Assembly (NCBI GenBank): GCA_964613805.1
Contig: CAZTJF010000018.1
Coordinates: 26,201-90,200, forward strand
Source of the DNA: XYD12-FULL-36-8 sp964613805
Lineage (GTDB): Bacteria > Bacteroidota > Ignavibacteria > Ignavibacteriales > Ignavibacteriaceae
Direction: 5' to 3'
DNA length: 64,000 nt
How positions within the stretch are numbered: the first letter of the stretch is position 1; every line of letters begins with the position of its first letter. Below the pieces are notes generated by a model that saw only the letters and a list, made by a program, of their open reading frames with translations, searched no databases and was not told where the DNA came from. The position numbers were made by a program, and so were the translations under genes. Shown here piece by piece: positions 55,857 to 64,000 of this stretch.

Positions 55857-56489
55857 ATGAAAAAATCTTCTTTTGTTTTTGGCGTCTCTGTTCTTATAAT
55901 CCTTTTTGTTTCAGGTATTAACTTTGCACAGGGCGTAAAAATTGGACCTAGGGTCACGGGTAATTTTAATATATACAACGCAAAGGGACTTACTGGCACT
56001 TGGAATGGAATGGGAATCGGTATTGGGGGAACTGTTGATGTTTCCTTCAGTCAAAATATTGGCTTGATGGTTAATTTAACCGGGTTTGACATGAGAAACT
56101 TTTCCAACTCAATAACGCAGGGAAATACAACTCAAGAAACCACACTGTCCTTATCCTATATAAGTATAGATCCAATGTTTAAGGCAGAATTCAGCGGTTT
56201 CTATATGGTTGCTGGACCTTCTCTAGGAATCAAACTCAACTCAAGCGGTGAAAGAAGCCAGGTCGTAACAGGACAAAATCCCGCAATCCAAGCTCTTAAT
56301 CTCGAAACAAAATCAGTTAGATTTGATATCGCAATTGGAACGGGATATAGCTTTAAATTATCCCCCACAATGTATCTGGGGTCTGATTTTATGGCATACA
56401 TTCCGCTAACAGACACTTATAATTTTCCGGGTCAAAGTAACAGCATTTTCACACTTAAATTAGGTGCTGCATTAAAATTTGTTTTATAG
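55857..56489 (+). CDS. Outer-membrane beta-barrel protein
   Basis: This 210-residue protein has a signal peptide (to about FAQG, residue 26) and a barrel-like alternating pattern: VKIGPRVTGNFNIYNAKGL, GTVDVSFSQNIGLMVNLTGF, MFKAEFSGFYMVAGPSLGIK and ending TLKLGAALKFVL with the terminal aromatic-hydrophobic strand of barrel proteins. It resembles PorT/OmpW-size proteins (beta-barrel domain of the OMP_b-brl type). The substrate or partner is unknown. AAGGAG precedes the start. Confidence 0.78.
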   Translation: MKKSSFVFGVSVLIILFVSGINFAQGVKIGPRVTGNFNIYNAKGLTGTWNGMGIGIGGTVDVSFSQNIGLMVNLTGFDMRNFSNSITQGNTTQETTLSLSYISIDPMFKAEFSGFYMVAGPSLGIKLNSSGERSQVVTGQNPAIQALNLETKSVRFDIAIGTGYSFKLSPTMYLGSDFMAYIPLTDTYNFPGQSNSIFTLKLGAALKFVL

Positions 56490-56560
56490 ATTACTGGGGT
56501 TATCATTGAGATTTAGTTCGGCATTTAAAATTATTTCATAAATAACTTAAAGGTGTGCTT

Positions 56561-56968
56561 ATGAAAAAAATATTAATGGCTCTCATTCCATTGTTTTTCA
56601 TTTTCAATAACGGATGCAAAGACAATGCTACTGGCGGCGGTGATCCATTCGGCGGTGGGGGCGGTGGAACAGGTGGTGTTACATTCACTATGAGTACCGA
56701 ACAAGGACAGCAGGGTGTTAACTTTAGATTTAAACCCAGCACAAGTGTAACAGTAACTCAAGTAACTGTTAGTCTGCCCGCCCAGCAATTTCAGGATGTT
56801 GTGACAAACCCCAACCCAAATGAGGTTTTCGGTACCGCTAATGGTTTTGTCGTTGGAGAATATACAGGCGTTCAAACCGGGCAGCAGTGGACATTCAATG
56901 TTCAGGGAAAAATTGGAAGTGCAACCGGTACAGCGTACAATGTGAACACTAACTTCACAATTCCATAG
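56561..56968 (+). CDS. Small lipoprotein of unknown function
   Basis: This 135-residue protein starts at ATG 56561 (MKKILMALIPLFFIFNNGC; a GTG six bases upstream is less likely). The Cys after NNG is a probable lipidation site. A Gly-rich linker (TGGGDPFGGGGGGTGG) follows, then a beta-rich domain (FTMSTEQGQQGVNFRFKPST, VTQVTVSLPAQQFQDVV, GQQWTFNVQGKIGSATG). No family was recognised. It follows the barrel gene by 71 bases and ends before a strong terminator. Confidence 0.75.
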   Translation: MKKILMALIPLFFIFNNGCKDNATGGGDPFGGGGGGTGGVTFTMSTEQGQQGVNFRFKPSTSVTVTQVTVSLPAQQFQDVVTNPNPNEVFGTANGFVVGEYTGVQTGQQWTFNVQGKIGSATGTAYNVNTNFTIP

Positions 56969-56989
56969 TCGCCTGAATGTTTTTTAGTT

Positions 56990-57017
56990 TTCTTCACCCG
57001 TTTCGGCGGGTGAAGAA
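56990..57017 (+). terminator. Rho-independent terminator after the lipoprotein gene
   Basis: TTCTTCACCCG (56990-57000) and CGGGTGAAGAA (57007-57017) form an 11-bp stem with a 6-base loop, followed by TTTATATTAT. It stands 21 bases after the stop codon and before the long gap leading to the subtilisin gene. Confidence 0.8.
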
Positions 57018-57183
57018 TTTATATTATCATAATTTACACCCCCTTCAAAACTTAATTTTACTTCAAATAAACACACTCGTATTCATCACTGCAAATCAAG
57101 TGAGTTAGATTTTTCTTTTCCGTATTGTTATTCTTTTAGGTTTTACCAATTTTTATCCGAACAAAAATTAAAGAAAAAACTAT

Positions 57184-60033
57184 ATGAAAAGACTTTACAC
57201 ATGGCTGCTTGTCATTGTTTTTATAAGTGACTTTTTCCTTTCTCACGCACAAGTACTCGAAAGAGTAATTCAAACAAATGATCGGAATTATCTTTCTAAT
57301 ACTATTGTAATAAAACTTAAGGAGAAACCCACCGCCAAGTTAAATAATGAAATTGTGTTCGATCACAAATTGTTAAAAACATTAAGCGGCATTGGATTGG
57401 TTTCATCAAAATATTTATTTGTTTCACAGAGTAGTAAAAAAGAAACGGAATTAGATAAGATTTTGGTGATTAAATATTCATCCGATATTGACCCGCAGAT
57501 TTTAGCATCAAAAATTAAACTGCATGAAAGCGTCGAGTGGGCTGAACCAAAATTTGTTTCTACTGTTGAGTATGTTCCTAACGATCCTTTTTATTCCTCG
57601 CAATATGCACTTCAAAAAATTAAAGCCGCAGATGCGTGGAATATCACAACCGGAGATACATCAATTGCTATTGCTATAATTGATACCGGGGTTGATTGGG
57701 ATCACCCCGATCTTGCAGCAAATATTTGGAGAAATTGGAATGAAGTTCCCGACAATGGAATTGACGATGATAATAACGGATTTGTTGATGACATTCGCGG
57801 CTGGGACTTTGGCGGATTAAATGGAACCCCGGACAACAATCCAATGGAAGACAGACCAGATCATGGAACACACGTTGCGGGCGACGCTTCTGCCGTTACC
57901 GATAACTCAACCGGTATTTCTGCAATCGGTTTTAAAAGTAAAATAATGGCGGTAAAAACTATTCGTGATGATTTCCGAAGCCCAGGCGGTTCACCTTATG
58001 TTGTTTATGGTTACGAAGGAATAAAATATGCCGTAGATAATGGTGCTAAAGTAATAAACTGCAGCTGGGGCGGTGGCGGATATTCTTTTCTTGGACAGGA
58101 AGTTATTAATTACGCTGCATCTATCGGAACTTTGGTTGTTGCCGCTGCAGGAAACAATAACTCTCCCGCTCCTTTTTATCCCGCATCTTATCAAAATGTT
58201 TTGTCAGTTGCCGCAACAGATGAAGGTGATATGAAAGCTTCGTTTACAAATTATGGATCAGGGGTAGATATTTCCGCGCCTGGGGTGAGCATCTATTCAA
58301 CTTGGCAAAACAACAATTATACGTTTGGTGATGGGACTTCGTTTTCTTCACCAATAACCGTGGGGCTGGCAGCATTGGTAAAATCAGTGTTTCCATTTTA
58401 TTCTCCAAGCCAAATTGCCGAGCAGATAAGAACAAATTGTGATGATATAAATTCAATAAACCCTGGCTTCGTTAATCAGCTTGGCAGAGGAAGAATAAAT
58501 GCTTTTAAAAGTTTATCAAATATAAATTCAAAATCAGCCAGAGCAATTGAAATTAAATATTTAGACGAATCCCCTGGAGGAAATGGTGACGGCGTTTTAC
58601 AAGCAGGGGAAACAATTAAAATCACATGCAAATTTGTGAACTATCTCAATCTCACAACAAACCTTGGAATATATTTAGAAAGCAGCAATAATTATTCAAC
58701 AGTACAAAATGGAATTTTTATAGCAGGGGCAAAAGCAACGCTCGATACTTTTAATAATAGCTCAGCAATTTTTACATTTCAAATAAGCCAGAACGTTCCG
58801 CAAAATTTTCTTTTAACATTCAACCTAAATTATCTTGATGGAAGCCATCAGGATTTTCAAGTGATCAGTGTAATTGCCAATCCAACTTATGCAACTCAAT
58901 CAGGCAACAATATCGCATTAACTATAACCAGTAAAGGAACTCTGGCATTTAATAATTATCCCAACAATTCGCAGGGCGATGGGTTTACATATCTCGATGG
59001 TCCGAATAATCTTTACGAGGGTGCTTTCATCCTTGCAACATCTTCGACCAAAGTATCGGATTGCGCACGTGGAAATTCTCCATCAATACAAAATGCTGAC
59101 TTCACAACCGTTCAGCCATTCACCCTTACTTCTCCTGGAACTTTTGCTGATATGGAGGGGACCTGTATTGTTAATGATAATTCTGCAGGATCTAACAAGA
59201 TTGGTGTCAAAGTAAAATTGAATTCATTTTCATTTAATGATTCTGAAAATGAAAATTATATTTTATTGAGATACAACTTAACAAACACAAATTCATCTAC
59301 AATAAGCAATTTATATGCCGGCTTGTTTTTCGATTGGGACTTTGGCGAAGCAACGGACGATTATACTGCATATGACTCCATTGGCAACCTTGGATATGTT
59401 TATCGCGTTACCGGAAATCCAAACGACTGGGTAGGAACAGCTCTTGTATCATCAACTGATTATGGCTTTTGGGCAATTAATAATTGGGGCGGGGATGGTG
59501 GTTTCGCGATCAATTCTGATGGATTTTCAGATTTCGAAAAGTGGCAATCACTTGCAAGCGGAATTGGAAAGGCACAAGCCGGCGCAGGTGATGTTTCTCA
59601 CGTTATCTCTGGTGGACCATATACAATTCAACCAAATGAAACTATTCGTGTTGCTTTTGCTATCGCCGCAGGATTTAATTTGAATGATGTGAGAACCGCG
59701 ATCACAAACGCTCGAATTAAATATTTGCAAATACCGACTTCTATCTTTGATGATAAAGTTGAATTACCGAACGAATTTTATCTTGGACAGAATTATCCAA
59801 GCCCTTTCAACCCAAGCACAAAGATCGGTTGGCAGTCACCAGTCGGCAGTCATCAAACACTTAAAGTTTATGATGTGCTTGGTAATGAAGTTGCAGCATT
59901 AGTTAATGAATACAGAGAAGCCGGGAATTATGAAGTGACTTTTGATGCTTCAAACCTTGCAAGCGGAATATATCTGTACAGATTACAATCTGGAGGTTTT
60001 GTTCAGACAAGGAAGATGATCCTTTTAAGATAA
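57184..60033 (+). CDS. Subtilisin-like (S8) serine peptidase with T9SS sorting domain
   Basis: This 949-residue protein has a signal peptide (to about SHA, residue 22) and a propeptide (about 23-130). The S8 domain has the triad: Asp in AIIDTGVDWDHPD (about 165), His in DHGTHVAGDASA (about 229) and Ser in GDGTSFSSPITV (about 390). A beta-rich region follows, then a C-terminal sorting domain (core NYPSPFNPSTKI, ending KMILLR). It should be a secreted or surface peptidase. The sorting domain holds a short GGCAGT-type repeat (59829-59853). Confidence 0.93.
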   Translation: MKRLYTWLLVIVFISDFFLSHAQVLERVIQTNDRNYLSNTIVIKLKEKPTAKLNNEIVFDHKLLKTLSGIGLVSSKYLFVSQSSKKETELDKILVIKYSSDIDPQILASKIKLHESVEWAEPKFVSTVEYVPNDPFYSSQYALQKIKAADAWNITTGDTSIAIAIIDTGVDWDHPDLAANIWRNWNEVPDNGIDDDNNGFVDDIRGWDFGGLNGTPDNNPMEDRPDHGTHVAGDASAVTDNSTGISAIGFKSKIMAVKTIRDDFRSPGGSPYVVYGYEGIKYAVDNGAKVINCSWGGGGYSFLGQEVINYAASIGTLVVAAAGNNNSPAPFYPASYQNVLSVAATDEGDMKASFTNYGSGVDISAPGVSIYSTWQNNNYTFGDGTSFSSPITVGLAALVKSVFPFYSPSQIAEQIRTNCDDINSINPGFVNQLGRGRINAFKSLSNINSKSARAIEIKYLDESPGGNGDGVLQAGETIKITCKFVNYLNLTTNLGIYLESSNNYSTVQNGIFIAGAKATLDTFNNSSAIFTFQISQNVPQNFLLTFNLNYLDGSHQDFQVISVIANPTYATQSGNNIALTITSKGTLAFNNYPNNSQGDGFTYLDGPNNLYEGAFILATSSTKVSDCARGNSPSIQNADFTTVQPFTLTSPGTFADMEGTCIVNDNSAGSNKIGVKVKLNSFSFNDSENENYILLRYNLTNTNSSTISNLYAGLFFDWDFGEATDDYTAYDSIGNLGYVYRVTGNPNDWVGTALVSSTDYGFWAINNWGGDGGFAINSDGFSDFEKWQSLASGIGKAQAGAGDVSHVISGGPYTIQPNETIRVAFAIAAGFNLNDVRTAITNARIKYLQIPTSIFDDKVELPNEFYLGQNYPSPFNPSTKIGWQSPVGSHQTLKVYDVLGNEVAALVNEYREAGNYEVTFDASNLASGIYLYRLQSGGFVQTRKMILLR

Positions 60034-60192
60034 CGACAAATGTCGTAATAATGGATGGTTTATATTTTTACCTAAGATTAAAAACCCCGCAAAAAATTCT
60101 TAGCAGGAATTTTATATTCCAATATTTCTTTGTTTAACATTTTGTATTATCTTGCCCTCACACATATCTCCTATCAATAAATAAATGTTTTG

Positions 60193-61728
60193 ATGAAATT
60201 TAGAACAGAAATAACGATTCTGGTTGTTCTTTTTCAGTACCTAATGCTGTGTTATACGCTCGCACAGCCGCACAAACCAAGGTTTGAGCATCTTACAACA
60301 AATGACGGCTTAACAAATAACAGTATTTCCCATATCTATCAGGATAAGCGAGGATTTATTTGGATAAGTACTCGTAATGGTCTAAGTAGATATGATGGAC
60401 AAGTATTTAAAAATTTAGAATATGTGCCAGGCGAAATAAACTCTTTAAGTGATAATGAGATCAATTATGTTATTGAAGATTCTAAAGGGCGATTCTGGAT
60501 CGCAACACAGGATGGATTGAATATTCTAAATCCTGTAAGTGAAAAAATCAATCATTTTGCTTTAAATAACTTGCTCAGTTCAAACGAATTGACGACCATT
60601 GCTGAAGATAAATTCGGGAATATTTGGATTGGTACAAGAAAGGGGTTAAATCGTTTCAATCCTACAACCAATGAGATAACTGTTTTTAAAAATGTTCCTG
60701 CTAATAAAAAAAGTCTGAGCAGCAATGTCATTAAAACCATTTATTCTGATAGAAATGGAAATTTATGGATTGGAACAGTTAAGGGTTTATGCAAATTTAA
60801 TCATCAATCCAACAGCTTCCAGGTGTTTTTACATGATTCTTTAAATGCAAACAGCATTGTGAACAATGTTATAAGCTATGTTGCTGAGGATAGAGAAGGT
60901 AATCTTTGGGTGGGAACGACAAATGGTTTATCAAAAGTAACCGCAAAAGATGATGAGATAAATTTTGAAAATTTCTTTTTTAATGATGGAACTGAGAATA
61001 CAAAAAAAATAAATCGGATTCGTTCTTTTGACGATGATAGCAAAGGCAACTTGTGGATTGGAACTATCGGGGGAGGGTTGGTTTTTTTTAATTCCTCAAC
61101 TCATAAATTTTCTAATTATCAAAATTCACAAAATGACGTTACAAGTATTTGTGATAATGAAATATTTGCAGTTTGTGTTGATAACTTTGATAATGTGTGG
61201 ATCGGATCATCCGAAAGAGGAATAAGTAAATTTAGTCAAACTAAAACCAGATTTGAATTGTTTCAACCCGAACCTTTTGCCGTGAAAGAGGTTCCTGTTA
61301 ACGATATTACTTCAGTTTATTCAGACGAAGAAAACAAATTATGGTTGGGAACAAATGGGAACGGTGTTCTGGTTTATCAACTTGATGAAAATTATTACCC
61401 GGTTAATTTATTATTTGAACTTAAGAAAAAAGAAAGTGGCGGGTTAAGCAGCAATTACATAACCTATATATTAAAAGATAGGGATGGATATTATTGGATT
61501 GGAACAATTGCAGGGGGATTAAATAAGTTTAATCCCGTAACAAAAAAGGTGATGGTGTTTAAAAATTTTCGCGAAGATGTTTTAACTATTTCCAATAATT
61601 ATGTAAATAGTATTTTCGAAGATTCAGAAGGGAATATCTGGGTTGGAACCAGCGCAGGCGGAGTAAACAAATATGATAAAAAGAGTGATTCCTTTACCAG
61701 ATATACATACGAACCAGGCAAACCGGAT
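60193..61728 (+). pseudogene. Truncated hybrid two-component sensor: periplasmic propeller only
   Basis: From ATG 60193 (or TTG 60190) the frame encodes a signal peptide (to about LAQ) and about 10 two-component-regulator propeller repeats (GFIWISTRNGLSRYDGQ, NIWIGTRKGLNRFNP, NLWIGTVKGLCKFN and others). In complete sensors of this type a Y_Y_Y domain, a membrane helix, a kinase, a receiver and often an AraC domain follow. Here the propeller ends after FTRYTYEPGKPD; the same frame then runs through non-matching sequence to a stop at 62004. So the sensor is broken. Confidence 0.8.
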
Positions 61729-62792
61729 TTATTTGGGATTATGTTGAAACCATTCCAGCTCTTCGCCAGCCATTTTATTCTTACATTGCTGCTACACTTG
61801 TTGATTCATCAAGCAGTACTTCAGGTACTTTCTTTTTCAGAGTTATTGCCCGAGGAACAAACCCTGATGAATTGTGGGCTTCTACACCAATTGCTGGTCA
61901 TAGTGTTGATAACCTCTCCCCGGCTTTGGTTAAAAACTTTAATGGCTTTCCTCTTGCCAATAACAACAATCTTACATGGAAAGCTAATACGGAAAGTGAT
62001 TTAAAAAACTATCACATTTACCGAAGTCTTACTCCAACTATTGACCCCGACACTATGACTGCTTTTCTGGTAACAACCGATACAACCGGATTGGATTTAT
62101 CCGTTCCGCCTGGCGATATGTACTACTTCATTCGTGCAAGAGATATACACGATAACTTTGGTCCGCTTGCACAAATTAACACACCGTTAAGTTTACAGCA
62201 GATCACCTTCACCGCACTGATAGAGGGATTTTACAACAGCGGCAGCGGCATAATGGTTGAGGATACAGTAAGCGTGCTGTTAAAGAGTATAAACTCACCA
62301 TACGCTACTATAGACCAAAGTAAAGTGAAACTTAACTCAACCGGAAATGGATTTGTTAAGTTCAGACAAGCAGTAAACGGAACAAATTATTACTTAGTAA
62401 TAATACACCGCAATAGCATAGAGACGTGGAGTAAAATGGGACAGCAGTTCACAAACTCGGAGATGATATACGACTTCACAACTTCAGCAAACAAAGCATT
62501 TTGGGATAACATGAAATTAATAGGAAGCAAGTGGACAGTCTTCAGCGGAGATGTAAATCAAGATGGAATGGTTGATTTGGCTGATATTACATTGGTTGAT
62601 AATGATTCATACAACTTTGTTACTGGCTATGTGTCAACAGACCTAAACGGTAATGGAGGCGTAGAGGCATTAGACATGAATATTGTGGATAATAATGCTT
62701 ATAACTATGTCGGTTCTGTAACTCCAACAATATTGGCAAAACCGAAAACCGTAACAAAAGAACATGATACGGCAGCGAAAGATAAAGAGTAA
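61689..62792 (+). pseudogene. C-terminal part of a secreted protein with dockerin-like end
   Basis: In a different frame from the propeller, an open stretch from 61689 (after a stop at 61686) reads through ETIPALRQPFYSYIAATLVD, WASTPIAGHSVDNLSPALV, a fibronectin-type region (NNNLTWKANTESDLKNYHIY) and a dockerin-like pair of Ca-binding loops (GDVNQDGMVDLADITLVDND and TDLNGNGGVEALDMNIVDNN). It has no start, signal peptide or sorting domain of its own; the ATG at 61872 would begin mid-domain. It looks like the tail of a longer protein whose front is missing. Confidence 0.75.
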
Positions 62793-62808
62793 AAAAAGAT
62801 TAAGACTT

Positions 62809-62825
62809 GTCAGCCTCTGGCTGAC
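62809..62825 (+). repeat. Intercistronic stem-loop
   Basis: GTCAGCC (62809-62815) and GGCTGAC (62819-62825) form a perfect 7-bp stem with a 3-base loop, 17 bases after the dockerin-like frame and 21 before the cohesin-like gene. AAAGG follows as ribosome binding site. It may protect or attenuate the message. Confidence 0.5.
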
Positions 62826-62845
62826 TAAGAGAAAGGAAAAAGAAA

Positions 62846-63739
62846 ATGAAAACAATGAAAATAAATATCGTATTAGCAGTATTGGTGATATTAACAAACA
62901 TGTTAAAAGCACAAACACCTAGCTATCAAGTAATAGCGATGAATGATGTTGTGGTAAACAGCAAAACAATAGAGTTTGACATATACATCCTCAGAACAAG
63001 CGAAGAACCATTAGAATTAGCAAACTTTCAGACATCTCTTTATTTCGATAATGCAATAAAGAGCAATGGCACACTAACCGCGCAATACATTGAGGGCAAA
63101 AGTGAGCTAAGCAATAGTCATCAATATCCAAATCCACCTAATGTAACTGGAATTGTAGGTGAATACGGTCAATTTAGGATAGCTGCGAAGATGAATCCCG
63201 GAACCGGCAATGGTTCACTAATTTCAAATGTTTATCCGGGGACAAGGTTTGGAAGATTTAGAATCACAAACACAGTTGATTTTGCTGCAATCTCCCCAAA
63301 TTTCCGATGGAATTTTGAGAGAGGGGGAAGTCATTACTTCAATGTCATTTCTGCTTACATTAATAATGAGGCGACAGACATAACCAATCCGGAATTATAC
63401 ATAAACCAACTAAACAACACTGTCCTTGATGTAGAAACAGAAATAAAATTGCCGACTGAATATGGATTGAGTGATAATTATCCTAACCCTTTTAATCCAA
63501 CTACCAGGATAGACTATCAGTTACCATTTGATTCAAAAGTAACCATAGAACTGTATGGAATAACTGGAGAAAAGATGGTGACGCTAATTAACTCTGAACA
63601 ATCAGCAGGATACTACAATGCAGAAATAAATGCCGGAAAACTAAATCTTTCATCTGGGGTGTATCTTTATAAAATGACAGCGCAGAGTAATACCGAAAAG
63701 AATTTTGTGCAAACTAAAAAGTTGGTGCTGATGAAGTAA
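62846..63739 (+). CDS. Cohesin-like secreted protein with T9SS sorting domain
   Basis: This 297-residue protein has a signal peptide (to about LKA, residue 22) and a beta sandwich (about 25-190: VVVNSKTIEFDIYILRTSEE, FQTSLYFDNAIKSNGTL, GRFRITNTVDF) that resembles cohesin/cellulosome-type domains. A sorting domain follows (core NYPNPFNPTTRI, ending KKLVLMK). It follows a dockerin-like fragment. The pair may interact, but cohesin-like folds in this phylum are not proved to bind dockerins. Confidence 0.75.
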   Translation: MKTMKINIVLAVLVILTNMLKAQTPSYQVIAMNDVVVNSKTIEFDIYILRTSEEPLELANFQTSLYFDNAIKSNGTLTAQYIEGKSELSNSHQYPNPPNVTGIVGEYGQFRIAAKMNPGTGNGSLISNVYPGTRFGRFRITNTVDFAAISPNFRWNFERGGSHYFNVISAYINNEATDITNPELYINQLNNTVLDVETEIKLPTEYGLSDNYPNPFNPTTRIDYQLPFDSKVTIELYGITGEKMVTLINSEQSAGYYNAEINAGKLNLSSGVYLYKMTAQSNTEKNFVQTKKLVLMK

Positions 63740-63755
63740 TTTGGCTTGTTCAATA

Positions 63756-63797
63756 TGCCAGATTTATACTGCGTTGGGTGGCTGTTAAAATCTGGCA
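63756..63797. repeat. Inverted repeat next to the IS end
   Basis: TGCCAGATTT (63756-63765) and AAATCTGGCA (63788-63797) are perfect 10-base inverted copies, 22 bases apart, just outside the probable IS left end. It may be the terminator of the cohesin-like gene or the insertion target. Confidence 0.5.
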
Positions 63798-63841
63798 TGG
63801 GAGTGTAAATAATTTTGTGTAAATGGTTAAAGTAAACAATT

Positions 63842-63880
63842 AGCTAAGTGCTGCGAAGCGTAGCGAAGCAGCACTTAGCT
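63842..63880 (+). repeat. Strong hairpin upstream of the transposase start
   Basis: AGCTAAGTGCTGC (63842-63854) and GCAGCACTTAGCT (63868-63880) form a perfect 13-bp stem with a 13-base loop that is itself GAAGC/GCGAA-like. Hairpins near IS ends often block read-through into the transposase. No U-tract follows. Confidence 0.7.
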
Positions 63881-63955
63881 TGGCAAAAACCTAAGGGTTT
63901 TTACTTATTAAAAAACCAATTACTTTTAACCATAATCCGAAAGGAGATTTACACA

Positions 63956-64000
63956 ATGGAACTCACACAAGAAATGATCGAGCAGTTTAAAGCCGATCTA
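63956..64000 (+). CDS. Transposase start (IS256-like), first 15 residues
   Basis: The frame opens MELTQEMIEQFKADL after AAGGAG with nine bases spacing. This resembles the N-terminus of IS256-family transposases as I remember them. Only 15 residues are in the window, so the family call rests mostly on the end sequence at 63799. Confidence 0.5.
   Translation, partial: MELTQEMIEQFKADL

Larger units (their letters stand above)
63799..64000 (+). mobile_element. Probable IS256-family element, left end (cut by window edge)
   Basis: The segment beginning GGGAGTGTAAATAATTTTGT (63799-63818) resembles terminal repeats of IS256-type elements (GTGTAAA...TGTGTAAA). A 13-bp hairpin (63842-63880) and an AAGGAG site precede a gene start at 63956. 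The second end lies outside the window, so target duplication cannot be checked. Confidence 0.55.

Noticed and set aside
61728..62004. Continuation of the propeller protein to the stop at 62004
   Set aside because: The residues after about 61728 do not resemble propeller or kinase sequence, and another frame over the same bases is clearly protein-coding.

Overview
The window looks like an AT-rich chromosome segment from an Ignavibacteria-type bacterium (Chlorobi/Bacteroidota side). The main reason is the repeated C-terminal Por/type IX secretion (T9SS) sorting domain with the core NYPNPFNPSTKI, seen in five proteins (7980-14153, 57184-60033, 62846-63739). AAGGAG-type ribosome binding sites and a run of housekeeping genes fit this. 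No rRNA, tRNA or CRISPR array was recognised. Taxonomy is inferred from protein style only.

Layout. (1) 1-7728: two sodium:solute symporters (the first cut by the window edge) on either side of an MntA-HepT toxin-antitoxin pair, then STAS, ligA, a RodZ-like protein and rsmB, all on the minus strand. (2) 7980-15678: an ECF sigma factor, a small membrane protein and a CnrX/Spy-like periplasmic protein, followed on the same strand with short gaps by three T9SS cargo proteins (CotH/lamin-tail, YCF48 propeller, arylsulfotransferase-like). (3) 15782-18341: a GH13 enzyme and an AlkD-like DNA repair protein. (4) 18373-24160: the complete NiFe-hydrogenase maturation operon hypABFCDE, divergent from a His-rich NicO/UreH-type nickel permease (24281). 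(5) 25143-38914: one tightly packed minus-strand operon encoding a group 4 membrane-bound [NiFe] hydrogenase, a full Mrp-type antiporter module, and at its 5' end an NAD(P)H-oxidoreductase module resembling the beta/gamma subunits of cytosolic sulfhydrogenases. A maturation protease and a histidine kinase close it. (6) 39578-42417: response regulator, soluble GAF histidine kinase, MFS transporter. (7) 42412-54532: PLP decarboxylase, fused ADP-forming acyl-CoA synthetase, ATP-grasp enzyme, toroid protein, NUDIX, a very acidic small protein, hldD and metH. (8) 54581-63739: a 50-residue basic protein, beta-barrel proteins, a lipoprotein, a subtilisin with sorting domain, a truncated hybrid-sensor propeller joined out of frame to the tail of another secreted protein, and a cohesin-like sorting-domain protein. 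(9) from about 63800: the left end of a probable IS256-family element.

The genes suggest a fermentative or facultative carbohydrate user. Sugars released by GH13 would give reduced carriers; the ADP-forming acyl-CoA synthetase would make ATP from acyl-CoA; and the hydrogenase would move electrons between NAD(P)H (and perhaps ferredoxin) and protons, coupled to ion movement through the Mrp module. The hyp operon and nickel permease supply its active site. The most notable object is this hydrogenase-Mrp-HydBG hybrid.
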